Positions 9,638 through 17,074 of a stretch of 64,000 bases of DNA are shown here, one piece after another (the stretch's first letter is position 1; the number at the start of each line of letters is the position of its first letter). Origin of the DNA: Leucobacter sp. G161 (GTDB lineage: Bacteria; Actinomycetota; Actinomycetes; Actinomycetales; Microbacteriaceae); the NCBI RefSeq assembly GCF_001482305.1, contig NZ_LOHP01000074.1, positions 1-64,000 on the forward strand. Reading direction: 5' to 3'. The position numbers were made by a program, and so were the translations under genes. Below the pieces are notes generated by a model. It was not told where the DNA came from. It searched no databases and worked only from the letters and a program-made list of their open reading frames with translations.

Positions 9638-9653
9638 AGACCGATCTGTCTAC
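9638..9653. promoter_or_regulatory. TetR operator between repressor and DMT exporter
   Basis: TAGACCGATCTGTCTA is a 16-bp dyad with one mismatched pair. It lies directly upstream of TATGCT (9655-9660), the probable -10 of the exporter gene, whose ATG follows 5 nt later. Confidence 0.65.
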
Positions 9654-9665
9654 TATGCTGAGCGG

Positions 9666-10595
9666 ATGACCTCCTCCACATCGCTGCGCCCCGGTCTCGG
9701 CGTCCTGCTGGTACTCCTTGCTTCGTTGCTCTGGGGCACGACCGGCACCGCGGCAACGTTTGCGCCGGAGGTGAGCCCGCTCGCGATCGGGGCGGCCGCT
9801 CTCGGCGTCGGTGGCCTACTGCAGGCCGTCGTCGCGGGGCGTGGCCTGTTGCGCGCCGGCCCGCTGCTGCGCCCGCACTGGCGAGTCGTGGTCTTCGGGG
9901 GCCTGGGTGTCTTCGCCTACCCGCTCGCGTTCTACAGCAGCATGCACGCCGCTGGTGTGACGATCGGAACGGTCGTCTCCCTCGGATCCGCGCCCGTGTT
10001 TTCCGCACTGCTTGACTGGGCGATTGACCGCCGCCGACCTACGCGGCGCTGGATCATCGCCGCGGCATTCGGACTCTCGGGCATGGCCGTGCTGAGCCTG
10101 TTCGGCGGGCACGCCGCCGGCGGCGGCACCGGAAATGTTGGCGGAGGCGTCGCGCTCGGGCTCCTCGCCGGGGCGAGCTACGCCGGGTACGCCTGGGCCG
10201 CCCATCGGCTCATCGGGCCGGGCGTGGACTCCCGCGTCGCCATGGGGGCGGTCTTCGGTCTCGGCGGGATCCTGCTCATGCCCGTGCTCATCGCGACGGG
10301 CGCGACACTGCTCTCGTCGTGGCGAGCGTTCGGGGTAGGCGCATACATGGCGCTCGTGCCCATGTTCCTCGGCTACGTCCTGTTCGGGCTCGCGCTTCGG
10401 CACGTCGATGCGACGACCGCGACCGTGCTCACGCTCTCAGAGCCGGTGATCGCTGCCGGGTTTGCCGCCCTCATCGTCGGCGAGCGACTCGCGGGCGGCG
10501 GTATCGTCGGCGTGGTGCTCATCGGGGTGAGCCTCGCGCTGTTCGCGCTTCCCGCACACCGCCGACGGTCACCGGGGGGACCGACGTCGGGTTAG
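9666..10595 (+). CDS. EamA/DMT-superfamily transporter
   Basis: Ten-helix drug/metabolite transporter, 309 aa, with two EamA repeats (first about residues 10-140, second about 160-300). The protein starts MTSSTSLRPGLGV at ATG 9666; the long upstream extension of the frame runs through the TetR gene and operator and is rejected. The WGTTGTAATF opening is typical of EamA repeat 1. The substrate is unknown. It is divergent from, and probably repressed by, the TetR protein. The mRNA may be nearly leaderless. Its stop codon overlaps that of the convergent gene at 10592. Confidence 0.88.
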   Translation: MTSSTSLRPGLGVLLVLLASLLWGTTGTAATFAPEVSPLAIGAAALGVGGLLQAVVAGRGLLRAGPLLRPHWRVVVFGGLGVFAYPLAFYSSMHAAGVTIGTVVSLGSAPVFSALLDWAIDRRRPTRRWIIAAAFGLSGMAVLSLFGGHAAGGGTGNVGGGVALGLLAGASYAGYAWAAHRLIGPGVDSRVAMGAVFGLGGILLMPVLIATGATLLSSWRAFGVGAYMALVPMFLGYVLFGLALRHVDATTATVLTLSEPVIAAGFAALIVGERLAGGGIVGVVLIGVSLALFALPAHRRRSPGGPTSG

Positions 10596-11404
10596 CGGCG
10601 TTTTGCCTTGCGGCGCTCCGCCTTTTCCCGCTCCCGCTTCTCCGTGGCCGCCTGTAACTGCGCACCGCGTGAGTTGGCTTTGAGTTTCGGCTTTTTCTTC
10701 TGCGCGGGCTGCTGGCGCTGAGCCGCAGGAGTGTCACTCGGCGATGTCGCGGCCTCGGCAGTCCGCGAGGAGCGTGCGGTGCGGCCACGCATCACGCCGG
10801 CGAGGTGCTGCATATCGGGCGCATCTCGCTCGACGGGCCAGCTTGCCCAGACGGTGCCGGCGACGATCTGATCGGAGATCCGGATCGTCACGTGCTGGTG
10901 CTTATCGGTGATGTGCCGCGCGAGTGGGGCGGGCATGAGGATGCCGCCCAACCCGGTCGCCACCAGGTCGAGAGCCGCGTTGATATCGGCTGGCATCCAT
11001 GCTGGGTCAGCCCACGGCTCGGGATTCGGCCACTCGGCTGCGTGATTGGGGTGGTCGAGCAAACGGATGTCCGCGAGCTCGGCGAGTGACACAGTGTCGC
11101 GCCCGGTGAGGTCGTGACCTTTCGGGAGCACGACCGCGAGCGCCTCGTCGTACAACCGGAGGGCGTGGTGGGTGCGCTCGCTGGGGCCGTCCGCGCCCTC
11201 GGGCACGTGGCCTGGGGCCGTACGCTCGAGGATCATGTCGAACTCGGCCGCGTTGCCCGGCCGCCCGTACGGGCGAGGGAACGGCACGATCGTCAGGGGG
11301 CGCTCCGGAGAGACAACCTGCCAGCGCTTCACCCACTTACTCGGCGCGACACCGCGAGTGAAGCCAAGGAGGATCTTGGAGGTGGCTGGGGTATCTTCGT
11401 TCAT
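10592..11404 (-). CDS. LysR substrate-binding-domain protein without HTH
   Basis: Resembles the effector-binding domain of LysR regulators (LDHPNHAAEWPNPEPW, ATGLGGILMPAPLARHI) but no helix-turn-helix precedes it; the frame is too short upstream. Instead a low-complexity basic tail follows (about residues 210-270, rich in Lys, Arg, Gln, ending EKAERRKAKRR). Starts at ATG 11407 or 11404 are possible, GAGG standing 5 nt before the second; a GTG at 11419 overlaps the stop of the upstream alkyltransferase-like gene (GTGA). Function unknown; such domains could sense a ligand without DNA contact or bind nucleic acid through the tail. Confidence 0.75.
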   Translation of the reverse strand: MNEDTPATSKILLGFTRGVAPSKWVKRWQVVSPERPLTIVPFPRPYGRPGNAAEFDMILERTAPGHVPEGADGPSERTHHALRLYDEALAVVLPKGHDLTGRDTVSLAELADIRLLDHPNHAAEWPNPEPWADPAWMPADINAALDLVATGLGGILMPAPLARHITDKHQHVTIRISDQIVAGTVWASWPVERDAPDMQHLAGVMRGRTARSSRTAEAATSPSDTPAAQRQQPAQKKKPKLKANSRGAQLQAATEKREREKAERRKAKRR

Positions 11405-11415
11405 CATTGCCTCGT

Positions 11416-11754
11416 TCACAGCATCACGTCTGCATAAATTTCGTGGGTGTAGGGGAGCCGTGCTGCGGACAGCGCAATGCGGTACTCCTCCGGAGACTCG
11501 ACCCGCCTGAGCGGAGTGCTCTCCTCCCGGTACCGGGGGAGGGCGTCGCGCTCATGGCCCTGCGGCGGGAGCCCGCTCGCCGGCACCACTCGCCACCACG
11601 GGACCGCGTGCCCGTACAGGGCCATGACTCGGCCGACCGCGCGCGGGGCCTCCGAGCCGATTGCGATGCCGACGTCGCCATAGGTCATGACGCGGCCGGC
11701 GGGGATACGCTCGACGACCGCGAGGACGGCTTCGGTGAAATCGGGATCTGGCAC
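11416..11754 (-). CDS. alkyltransferase-like (ATL/MGMT-family) DNA-binding protein
   Basis: A 112-aa protein of the O6-alkylguanine transferase DNA-binding fold. It has the family arginine-finger/HTH stretch (VERIPAGRVMTYGDVG..IGSEAPRAVGRVM) and the active-site loop, where the PCHR cysteine is replaced: it reads VPWWRVV. It is therefore an alkyltransferase-like protein, expected to bind O6-alkylguanine and flag it for nucleotide excision repair rather than to repair it itself. The downstream gene overlaps its end (GTGA), suggesting coupled translation. Confidence 0.85.
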   Translation of the reverse strand: MPDPDFTEAVLAVVERIPAGRVMTYGDVGIAIGSEAPRAVGRVMALYGHAVPWWRVVPASGLPPQGHERDALPRYREESTPLRRVESPEEYRIALSAARLPYTHEIYADVML

Positions 11755-11865
11755 GGCATCAAGCCTACGCCCGCGCGCGCCATCGCATCACCGAAAACGC
11801 AGACAGCGAAGCCCCGCCATCCAGGACGTATCCGGATGCGCGGGGCTCAAGCGTGTGCGGCGTGG

Positions 11866-12594
11866 CTAGATTCCGGAGACCCCGAGGAGCATGCCGATGG
11901 TGTACGTGGCTGCTACGGCGATGCCTCCGAAGAGTAGCTGCCTGCCGGCGCCCGCGAGCCAGCTGCGCTTCGTGGTCCGCGCCGCCAGCCCACCGGCGAG
12001 CAGCAGGCCGACGCCGCCGAACGCGAGGCCGAGCCAGAGGTTTCCGAATCCGAAGACGAAGGGAATGATCGGGATGAAGGCGCCAACGCCGAATGACAGC
12101 AGCGAGGAGATCGCGGCTACCCACGGGGACGGGCGGTCGTCGAGGCTCAGCCCAAGCTCGTGAGCAAGGTGAACCCGCACAGCGCTTTCGGTGTTCGCGT
12201 GCACCTGGGCAGCTGCGATGTCTGCGGTCTCTTCGTGCATGCCGAGGCGCGCAAAGAGTGCTGAGAGTTCGGCCTCTTCACCGATCGGGTTCCGAGTGTG
12301 CGCTTCCCGTTCGATGCGTACCTCGGCGTCGAGCTGCTCGTTCGCGGTTCGGACGGAGGTGTATTCGCCGAGCGCCATCGAGATCGCGCCTGCGATGAGC
12401 CCCGAGATGCCGGTGATGGCGACGATGGTGTTGGATGCGCCCGCTGCTGCGATACCGGCGATGAGACCGATGTTCGAGACAAGACCATCCATGGCACCGA
12501 AGACGGTCGCGCGGAGCCAGCCGGAGGAGACGTCTGCGTGGCGGTGGTCGTAATCGTGTGGGCGAGAAATGTCGCTCGGCGTCGGGGCGTTCAC
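11866..12594 (-). CDS. VIT1/CCC1-family metal transporter
   Basis: Integral membrane protein of the vacuolar iron transporter (VIT1/CCC1) family, expected to export Fe2+ or Mn2+. The chosen GTG start at 12594 gives 242 aa and has AAAGG 6 nt upstream; the frame extends to 12708 but that part lacks similarity. TM1 region WLRATVFGAMDGLVSNIGLIAGIAAAG and the GISMALGEY-like stretch (GAISMALGEYTSV) are diagnostic. A cytosolic helical segment (residues about 85-150) carries several Glu/His (EAELSALFARLGMHEETADIAAAQ), then three more membrane spans. Two perfect palindromes upstream suggest metal- or stress-responsive control. Confidence 0.86.
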   Translation of the reverse strand: MNAPTPSDISRPHDYDHRHADVSSGWLRATVFGAMDGLVSNIGLIAGIAAAGASNTIVAITGISGLIAGAISMALGEYTSVRTANEQLDAEVRIEREAHTRNPIGEEAELSALFARLGMHEETADIAAAQVHANTESAVRVHLAHELGLSLDDRPSPWVAAISSLLSFGVGAFIPIIPFVFGFGNLWLGLAFGGVGLLLAGGLAARTTKRSWLAGAGRQLLFGGIAVAATYTIGMLLGVSGI

Positions 12595-12695
12595 ACGGGC
12601 CTTTCTGTTGCGTCGTGAGGCACGTTGCGCGGCATGGATTACTGCGCAAAGGGCAACGCTAACAGGGATTTTGCGTGAGGGAATAGCCCCTCCTG

Positions 12696-12738
12696 AAGCT
12701 CGAATCATCGAGCTTTCTGAGTTCGCTATAGCGAACTC
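12696..12738. promoter_or_regulatory. two adjacent perfect palindromes upstream of VIT-family gene
   Basis: AAGCTCGA-ATCA-TCGAGCTT (12696-12715) is separated by 3 nt from the 20-bp perfect palindrome GAGTTCGCTATAGCGAACTC (12719-12738). They lie about 100-145 bp upstream of the VIT-family start and just past the end of the upstream minus-strand gene. They could be repressor operators or RNA hairpins; no T-tract follows on either strand. Confidence 0.55.
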
Positions 12739-12759
12739 CTATGCGCGGTGCGGCGTCGG

Positions 12760-13230
12760 CTACAGCACGGTAATCGAAGTCGCTTGCCACCGTTCCCGAA
12801 TGATCTCGAATCTCAGAGCCACCGCCCGTGCACGAGCGGGCGTCGTGAGCACGACCGAGGCCTCGATGACGCCCGTGACGGGGCGTGTGGCGCGCACCCG
12901 CCGCACACTCGGAACGATGCGCCGGTGGTCGCGGTACAGCGAGCGGCGCTCAACGTTGAGCGCCCGCAGCTCCCCGAGCGTTTCGGCGACGCCGGCGGTG
13001 ATCCACTTGCCGAGCTGTCCGACCTGGCGTGTGCCTTCAACTGCCTCGAACGCGAACACCGCGACCGCACCGATAGTCTGCGCTGAGAGACGGGGAATCG
13101 GGGGAGGATCGGGGACCTCGTGCGGCTGCTGGCTTGCTGACTCTGGTGCTGCCTCGACGGCGTGCAGCCGCCGGTACCGATGCGGAGACGTCGGCGAGCG
13201 TGGGGTTGGAGATGAGAGCGGCGCACCCAT
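12760..13230 (-). CDS. Rv3235-family protein
   Basis: A 156-aa protein: proline-rich disordered N-terminus (about residues 1-50), then a compact domain (AQTIGAVAVFAFEAVEGTRQVGQLGKWI...LNVERRSLYRD...VRRVRATRPVTGVIEASVVLTTPARARAVALRFE) resembling the actinobacterial Rv3235 family. Biochemical role unknown. The family often lies near secA/pdtaS genes, and here it is divergent from a PdtaS-like kinase. ATG 13230. Confidence 0.7.
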   Translation of the reverse strand: MGAPLSSPTPRSPTSPHRYRRLHAVEAAPESASQQPHEVPDPPPIPRLSAQTIGAVAVFAFEAVEGTRQVGQLGKWITAGVAETLGELRALNVERRSLYRDHRRIVPSVRRVRATRPVTGVIEASVVLTTPARARAVALRFEIIRERWQATSITVL

Positions 13231-13408
13231 AATGTGGACTTTCTGTGTTTTGGGACGGAACTGTCCGCAGCCCCCACTCCGCGGCTGGATATGTGAAAGC
13301 CCACGTTACGTGCGCCGCATTATCGCGGGTCAAGGGTCGCATTCGCTCCGGTGTTCTGCTGCCTGGTACCGAACCGTCAGGTCGTCAGGGGATATCGGCG
13401 ACGTGCCC

Positions 13409-13414
13409 TAGGCT
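13409..13414 (+). promoter_or_regulatory. -10 box TAGGCT of a leaderless transcript (pdtaS-like)
   Basis: TAGGCT ends 6 nt before GTG 13421 and there is no Shine-Dalgarno, so the transcript is probably leaderless. Confidence 0.6.
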
Positions 13415-13420
13415 TAGAGC

Positions 13421-14929
13421 GTGGCAACCCTTCGAAACCTTGCAACGAAGTACTCGGATCTCACCGGAGAGGAGCTCGAGTGGCTAGAGCTGCTCGCGCT
13501 CGACCTTCCGCTGCTCGCGGACGTCGCGCTCAGCGATGTGGTGCTCTGGGTGCCCTCGGATAATGGCGACTACCTCGCCGTCGCCCACAGCCGGCCTGCC
13601 GGCTACATCACGCTGTTCTATCGCGACGTGATTGGTGACTTCCTCCGCCCGGAGTGGCGCGAGGTCGTTGAGCAGGCTCTCGAAACGGGCCAGCCTGCTG
13701 CTTCGACGTCACCGGCCTGGTACGAAGAGAACCCGATGAAGCTCACCGCGTACTCGATCAGCAGGCGCGACAGCCAGGGCAACGTCATCGGCCCGTTCGC
13801 GGTCGCGACGGTGCACACGACGGCGCACGACACCCAGCATGCGTCGCGCATCGCAGCCTCGTTCCGCGAGGTCGCAGGCGATCTGCTCGGCATGATCCAG
13901 ACCGGCGCATTCCCGAACCCGGGCGGCATGGGCGGCCAGCAGGGCGCCCCGCGCGCGACCGACGGCCTCGTGCGCGTGAACCTCGAGGGCATCGCGACGT
14001 TTGTGAGCCCGAACACGCAGACCACCTTCACGATGCTCGGCTACCGCGACGAGATCGAAGATCAGAACTTCTCCGAGGTGCTCTCCGAAGTGCTCAAGGG
14101 GCAGTTCGACACGAACGAGTCTCTCCCGCTCATCAGCCAGGGTAAGGTCGCCAAGCGCACCGAGATCTTCGCGCGCGGGCTCTCGGTCGCGATGCGTTCG
14201 ATCCCCGTCTACCGTGACGGTGAGCGAATCGGCGGCGTGATCCTCACCCGGGACGTGAGCGAGCTGCGACAGCAGGCTCAGGAGCTCATCACCAAGGACG
14301 CGACGATTCGTGAGATCCACCACCGCGTGAAGAACAACCTGCAGACTGTGGCCTCGTTGCTGCGCGTGCAGGCACGCCGTGCTCGCAGCGAGGAAGCGAA
14401 GCAGGTGCTCGGTCAGGCGATGCGCCGTGTTGCGGCAATCGCCGTCGTGCACGACACGCTCTCGACGGGCCTCGCGCAGATCGTCGACTTCGACGTCGTC
14501 TTCGAACGCGTGCTCGGGCTGGCCGCGGAGGTCGCGAGCCTGCACGGCACCACCGTGCATCCGCGCAAGGAGGGCTCCTTCGGGGAGCTACCCTCCGAGT
14601 ATGCGACGCCGCTCGCACTCGCGCTCACCGAGATCGTGACGAACGCGGTGGAGCACGGGCTCGCGGGCCGCGAGGGTGAGGTCTTCATTCGTGCGGATCG
14701 TACCCCGGAGCGGCTCACTGTCGAGGTCATCGATACCGGCACGGGCCTCCCCGGCGGCACCGTCGGAGACGGGCTCGGCACGCAGATTGTGCGCACGCTC
14801 ATCGAAGGCGAGCTGGGCGGATCGATCCACTGGGGCGCCGACGTTGCCGGCGGCACCCGAGTGGCGATCGATATTCCGTTGCACTGGCTCGCAGCGCAGA
14901 CGCGGCCGATCCCGAAGGTCGAACGCTAG
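13421..14929 (+). CDS. pdtaS: PdtaS-type cytosolic sensor histidine kinase
   Basis: A 502-aa kinase without membrane segments. The order is an N-terminal GAF-like sensor (residues 1-150), a PAS domain (about 185-285, GLVRVNLEGIATFVSPN...), a HisKA_2 dimerisation helix with the phospho-acceptor in IREIHHRVKNNLQTVASLL (about 305-325), and a HATPase_c domain (EIVTNAVEHGL, DTGTGLPGG, GTQIVRTLIEGELGG). This matches PdtaS (Rv3220c of mycobacteria), which signals to the ANTAR antiterminator PdtaR; that partner is not in the window. Probable leaderless GTG start. Confidence 0.9.
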   Translation: MATLRNLATKYSDLTGEELEWLELLALDLPLLADVALSDVVLWVPSDNGDYLAVAHSRPAGYITLFYRDVIGDFLRPEWREVVEQALETGQPAASTSPAWYEENPMKLTAYSISRRDSQGNVIGPFAVATVHTTAHDTQHASRIAASFREVAGDLLGMIQTGAFPNPGGMGGQQGAPRATDGLVRVNLEGIATFVSPNTQTTFTMLGYRDEIEDQNFSEVLSEVLKGQFDTNESLPLISQGKVAKRTEIFARGLSVAMRSIPVYRDGERIGGVILTRDVSELRQQAQELITKDATIREIHHRVKNNLQTVASLLRVQARRARSEEAKQVLGQAMRRVAAIAVVHDTLSTGLAQIVDFDVVFERVLGLAAEVASLHGTTVHPRKEGSFGELPSEYATPLALALTEIVTNAVEHGLAGREGEVFIRADRTPERLTVEVIDTGTGLPGGTVGDGLGTQIVRTLIEGELGGSIHWGADVAGGTRVAIDIPLHWLAAQTRPIPKVER

Positions 14930-14937
14930 GGTTTCGG

Positions 14938-15351
14938 CTATTGGCGGTCGCGTGATCCTCGGACGAGGACCGCGACGCCGACGCCGAGGAGCAGGATTCC
15001 GAGGCCCAGAATCGTGGTGATGAGCCACGCGGTTGGGTCCACGGATCCGCCAACGGCGCGCACCGCCACGTAGGCGCAGAACACGAGAATGAGTGCACCC
15101 CACACGATTGGGCTGGTGCGCGGGCTCGCCTTCTGGGGACGCTGCGGTGCCGTGGGCTGGGCGACCGTGGGCTGGGCGACCGTGGGCTGTTGCGTCGTGA
15201 ACTGCGGCTCCGACGGCATGGGTTCGGCCGGCATGGGTTCGGCCGGCATGGGCTCCGCCGCTATGGGCCCCGCAGGCATCGGCACGGCGGGCTGCTGCGC
15301 CGCGGGCTTCTGCGCCGGGGGCTGCGGCTCTGAGGTCTGATCGGTGCTCAT
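14938..15351 (-). CDS. proline-rich membrane protein with two helices
   Basis: A 137-aa protein with no family recognised. Residues 1-80 are Pro/Gln/Ala-rich with internal repeats (AEPMP three times, PTVAQ twice), probably disordered and cytosolic. Two membrane segments follow (about 83-102 and 112-132), ending in a basic RGSRDRQ. ATG 15351 overlaps the stop of the upstream PspC gene (ATGA), so it belongs to the same operon as an accessory of the PspC/LiaF module. Confidence 0.8.
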   Translation of the reverse strand: MSTDQTSEPQPPAQKPAAQQPAVPMPAGPIAAEPMPAEPMPAEPMPSEPQFTTQQPTVAQPTVAQPTAPQRPQKASPRTSPIVWGALILVFCAYVAVRAVGGSVDPTAWLITTILGLGILLLGVGVAVLVRGSRDRQ

Positions 15352-16961
15352 CGTGCGAGCTCCTTCTCTAGCTTTGCGATCTCGTCGAGGGTGAAGTCAA
15401 GCGTATTCTGCAGACGTTCCTCTCGCACTTCGCTGATCCCGGGCTCTTTGAGTTCGCCGCGGAGCTCACCGGCCTGCTCGCGTAGTTCGCCGAGCTCCTC
15501 GCCGAGTTCCGCGTACGACACGTCATTCGTGCCGCGTGCACCCGCCGCGCGCTCACGCGGTGCGGCGTTGGGCGCATCCCGTACGTGCACGCTGCCCGCG
15601 AGCATATAGACGGTGACGCGAGTGGCTTCCTCGGAATCGCTCACGCGAGTGTCGAAGGTGCGTGACACGAACGGGCCAGCGAGGGTAGCCGTGTCGTGGG
15701 TGACTTCCAACGCGTCGACGGTGCCGGCAAGCAGCCGCACCGTGAGCACGACCGGCTCCGACGCAGGCAGCGTGATCACAGACTTGCCCGCGACCTGCCA
15801 CACATCAAGGTTGTGGGTTCCGCCGCTCGCGTCAAGGGCGGTGAGGTCGACCTCGCTCTTCCCAGCGAGCAGCACAGTAGCGGGCGCGGTCGTGCTGACG
15901 CCAATGGTGCCAAACGGCTGGAACTTACTTCCTGGCGGGAGCACCGAAGTGAAGAGCAACGCGACTACGCCGCAGGCCGCGAGGAACCCGACCCAGCCGG
16001 TCCGCCGGCCACGGATGCCAGCGACGATCAGTGAAACCGCCAGCACCGCAGTTGCGCCGAGCAATGCCGCGGTGAGGACGAGGCCAGCGTTCAACTGCAT
16101 ATCGAAGGCGATGAAGGCTGCCCCGCCCGCCGCGAGCAGGGCAAGGGCGAGCGTGATGACGACGTGGGCCGCCCCCAGCTTCGTGAGTTCGTGCTGCTCG
16201 GCGTACCTGGCACTCCAGTCGTCCGCCTGCTTGCCGACGTCTTCACTCCACCGCGTGGCCTGTTCGCCGGCGCGCTCGGCGCCCGCAGTGAGCCGCTGAG
16301 TCCAATCCTGCGCGGGCGCGGTTGGAGCGGTTTGCGCGGTGTGGTCGGCAGTCGGCGTGGCGCCTGCTTGCGCTCCCTCAGACGGGGACGCGGGCGCCGA
16401 GAACGTTGTGGGCGGCGCGGTCTCCTCGCGGACCTTGCGTCCGTGCTGCAGCACGAGTCGGCTCACGAGGAATCCCGCCGCGGCAATGACCCCGATCCAG
16501 ACGATCACGGCGACCGTTGTCGACATCCAGTCGGGCACGCCGACTGCGTTCCAGAGGCTCCAACCTCCGAACGCGGTGATTCCGAGCACGCGGAAGAAGA
16601 CTGGCAGCACTACGAAGACTCCGACCGCGACAGTAGCTACTACCGCCGCGGTCCCCGCTCGCCCCCGGAATACCTCCTCAAGGTGGATGCGCCCGCCCTG
16701 GTCCGGCAGCAGCAGCCAGCCGGCGAGGTAGAGCACGATGCCGGGGCCACCGAGTACGGCGAGCACGACGAAGATGCCGCGCACAATGATCGGGTCGATG
16801 CCGGCGCGCATGGCGATACCGCCGGCGACACCAGCGAACCAGCGGTCGCCGCCGCGGCCGATGCCGAGCCCGCGAATCCAAGTGAAGAAGCCGGCACCGA
16901 ACGGCGCGTTCTGTGGAGCGCCGGTCGGGGCGGCCCCTGAGGGAGGAGGTGTCTCGTTCAT
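15348..16961 (-). CDS. PspC-domain membrane protein with LiaF-like C-terminal domain
   Basis: A 537-aa envelope-stress protein. The N-terminal PspC domain (about residues 35-95: DRWFAGVAGGIAMRAGIDPIIVRGIFVVLAVLGGPGIVLYLAGWLLLP) is followed by further membrane segments, a cytosolic stretch rich in Ala/Thr/Gln, two to three more helices, and a beta-rich C-terminal domain (about 345-465, with VLLAGKSEVDLTALD and VYMLAGSVHVRD) like the LiaF/toastrack fold. The tail is a charged coiled coil (LGEELGELREQAGELRGELKE). It is divergent from a PspC-kinase/NarL pair and probably modulates it. Confidence 0.82.
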   Translation of the reverse strand: MNETPPPSGAAPTGAPQNAPFGAGFFTWIRGLGIGRGGDRWFAGVAGGIAMRAGIDPIIVRGIFVVLAVLGGPGIVLYLAGWLLLPDQGGRIHLEEVFRGRAGTAAVVATVAVGVFVVLPVFFRVLGITAFGGWSLWNAVGVPDWMSTTVAVIVWIGVIAAAGFLVSRLVLQHGRKVREETAPPTTFSAPASPSEGAQAGATPTADHTAQTAPTAPAQDWTQRLTAGAERAGEQATRWSEDVGKQADDWSARYAEQHELTKLGAAHVVITLALALLAAGGAAFIAFDMQLNAGLVLTAALLGATAVLAVSLIVAGIRGRRTGWVGFLAACGVVALLFTSVLPPGSKFQPFGTIGVSTTAPATVLLAGKSEVDLTALDASGGTHNLDVWQVAGKSVITLPASEPVVLTVRLLAGTVDALEVTHDTATLAGPFVSRTFDTRVSDSEEATRVTVYMLAGSVHVRDAPNAAPRERAAGARGTNDVSYAELGEELGELREQAGELRGELKEPGISEVREERLQNTLDFTLDEIAKLEKELAR

Positions 16962-17074
16962 ACTTCGAGTCTGCCCTGGCCGAACGAAGTGGGCTATGGG
17001 GGTTCACCCTGATCGAACCCTGGTTCCTCCCCCTGAGGGCCCTGCGAACGAGCTGAGGGTGCTTGGATGGAGAC

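Noticed and set aside
9237-9665. Long N-terminal extension of the DMT exporter ORF
   Set aside because: It lies antisense to the TetR gene and crosses the operator; the exporter fold begins at ATG 9666.
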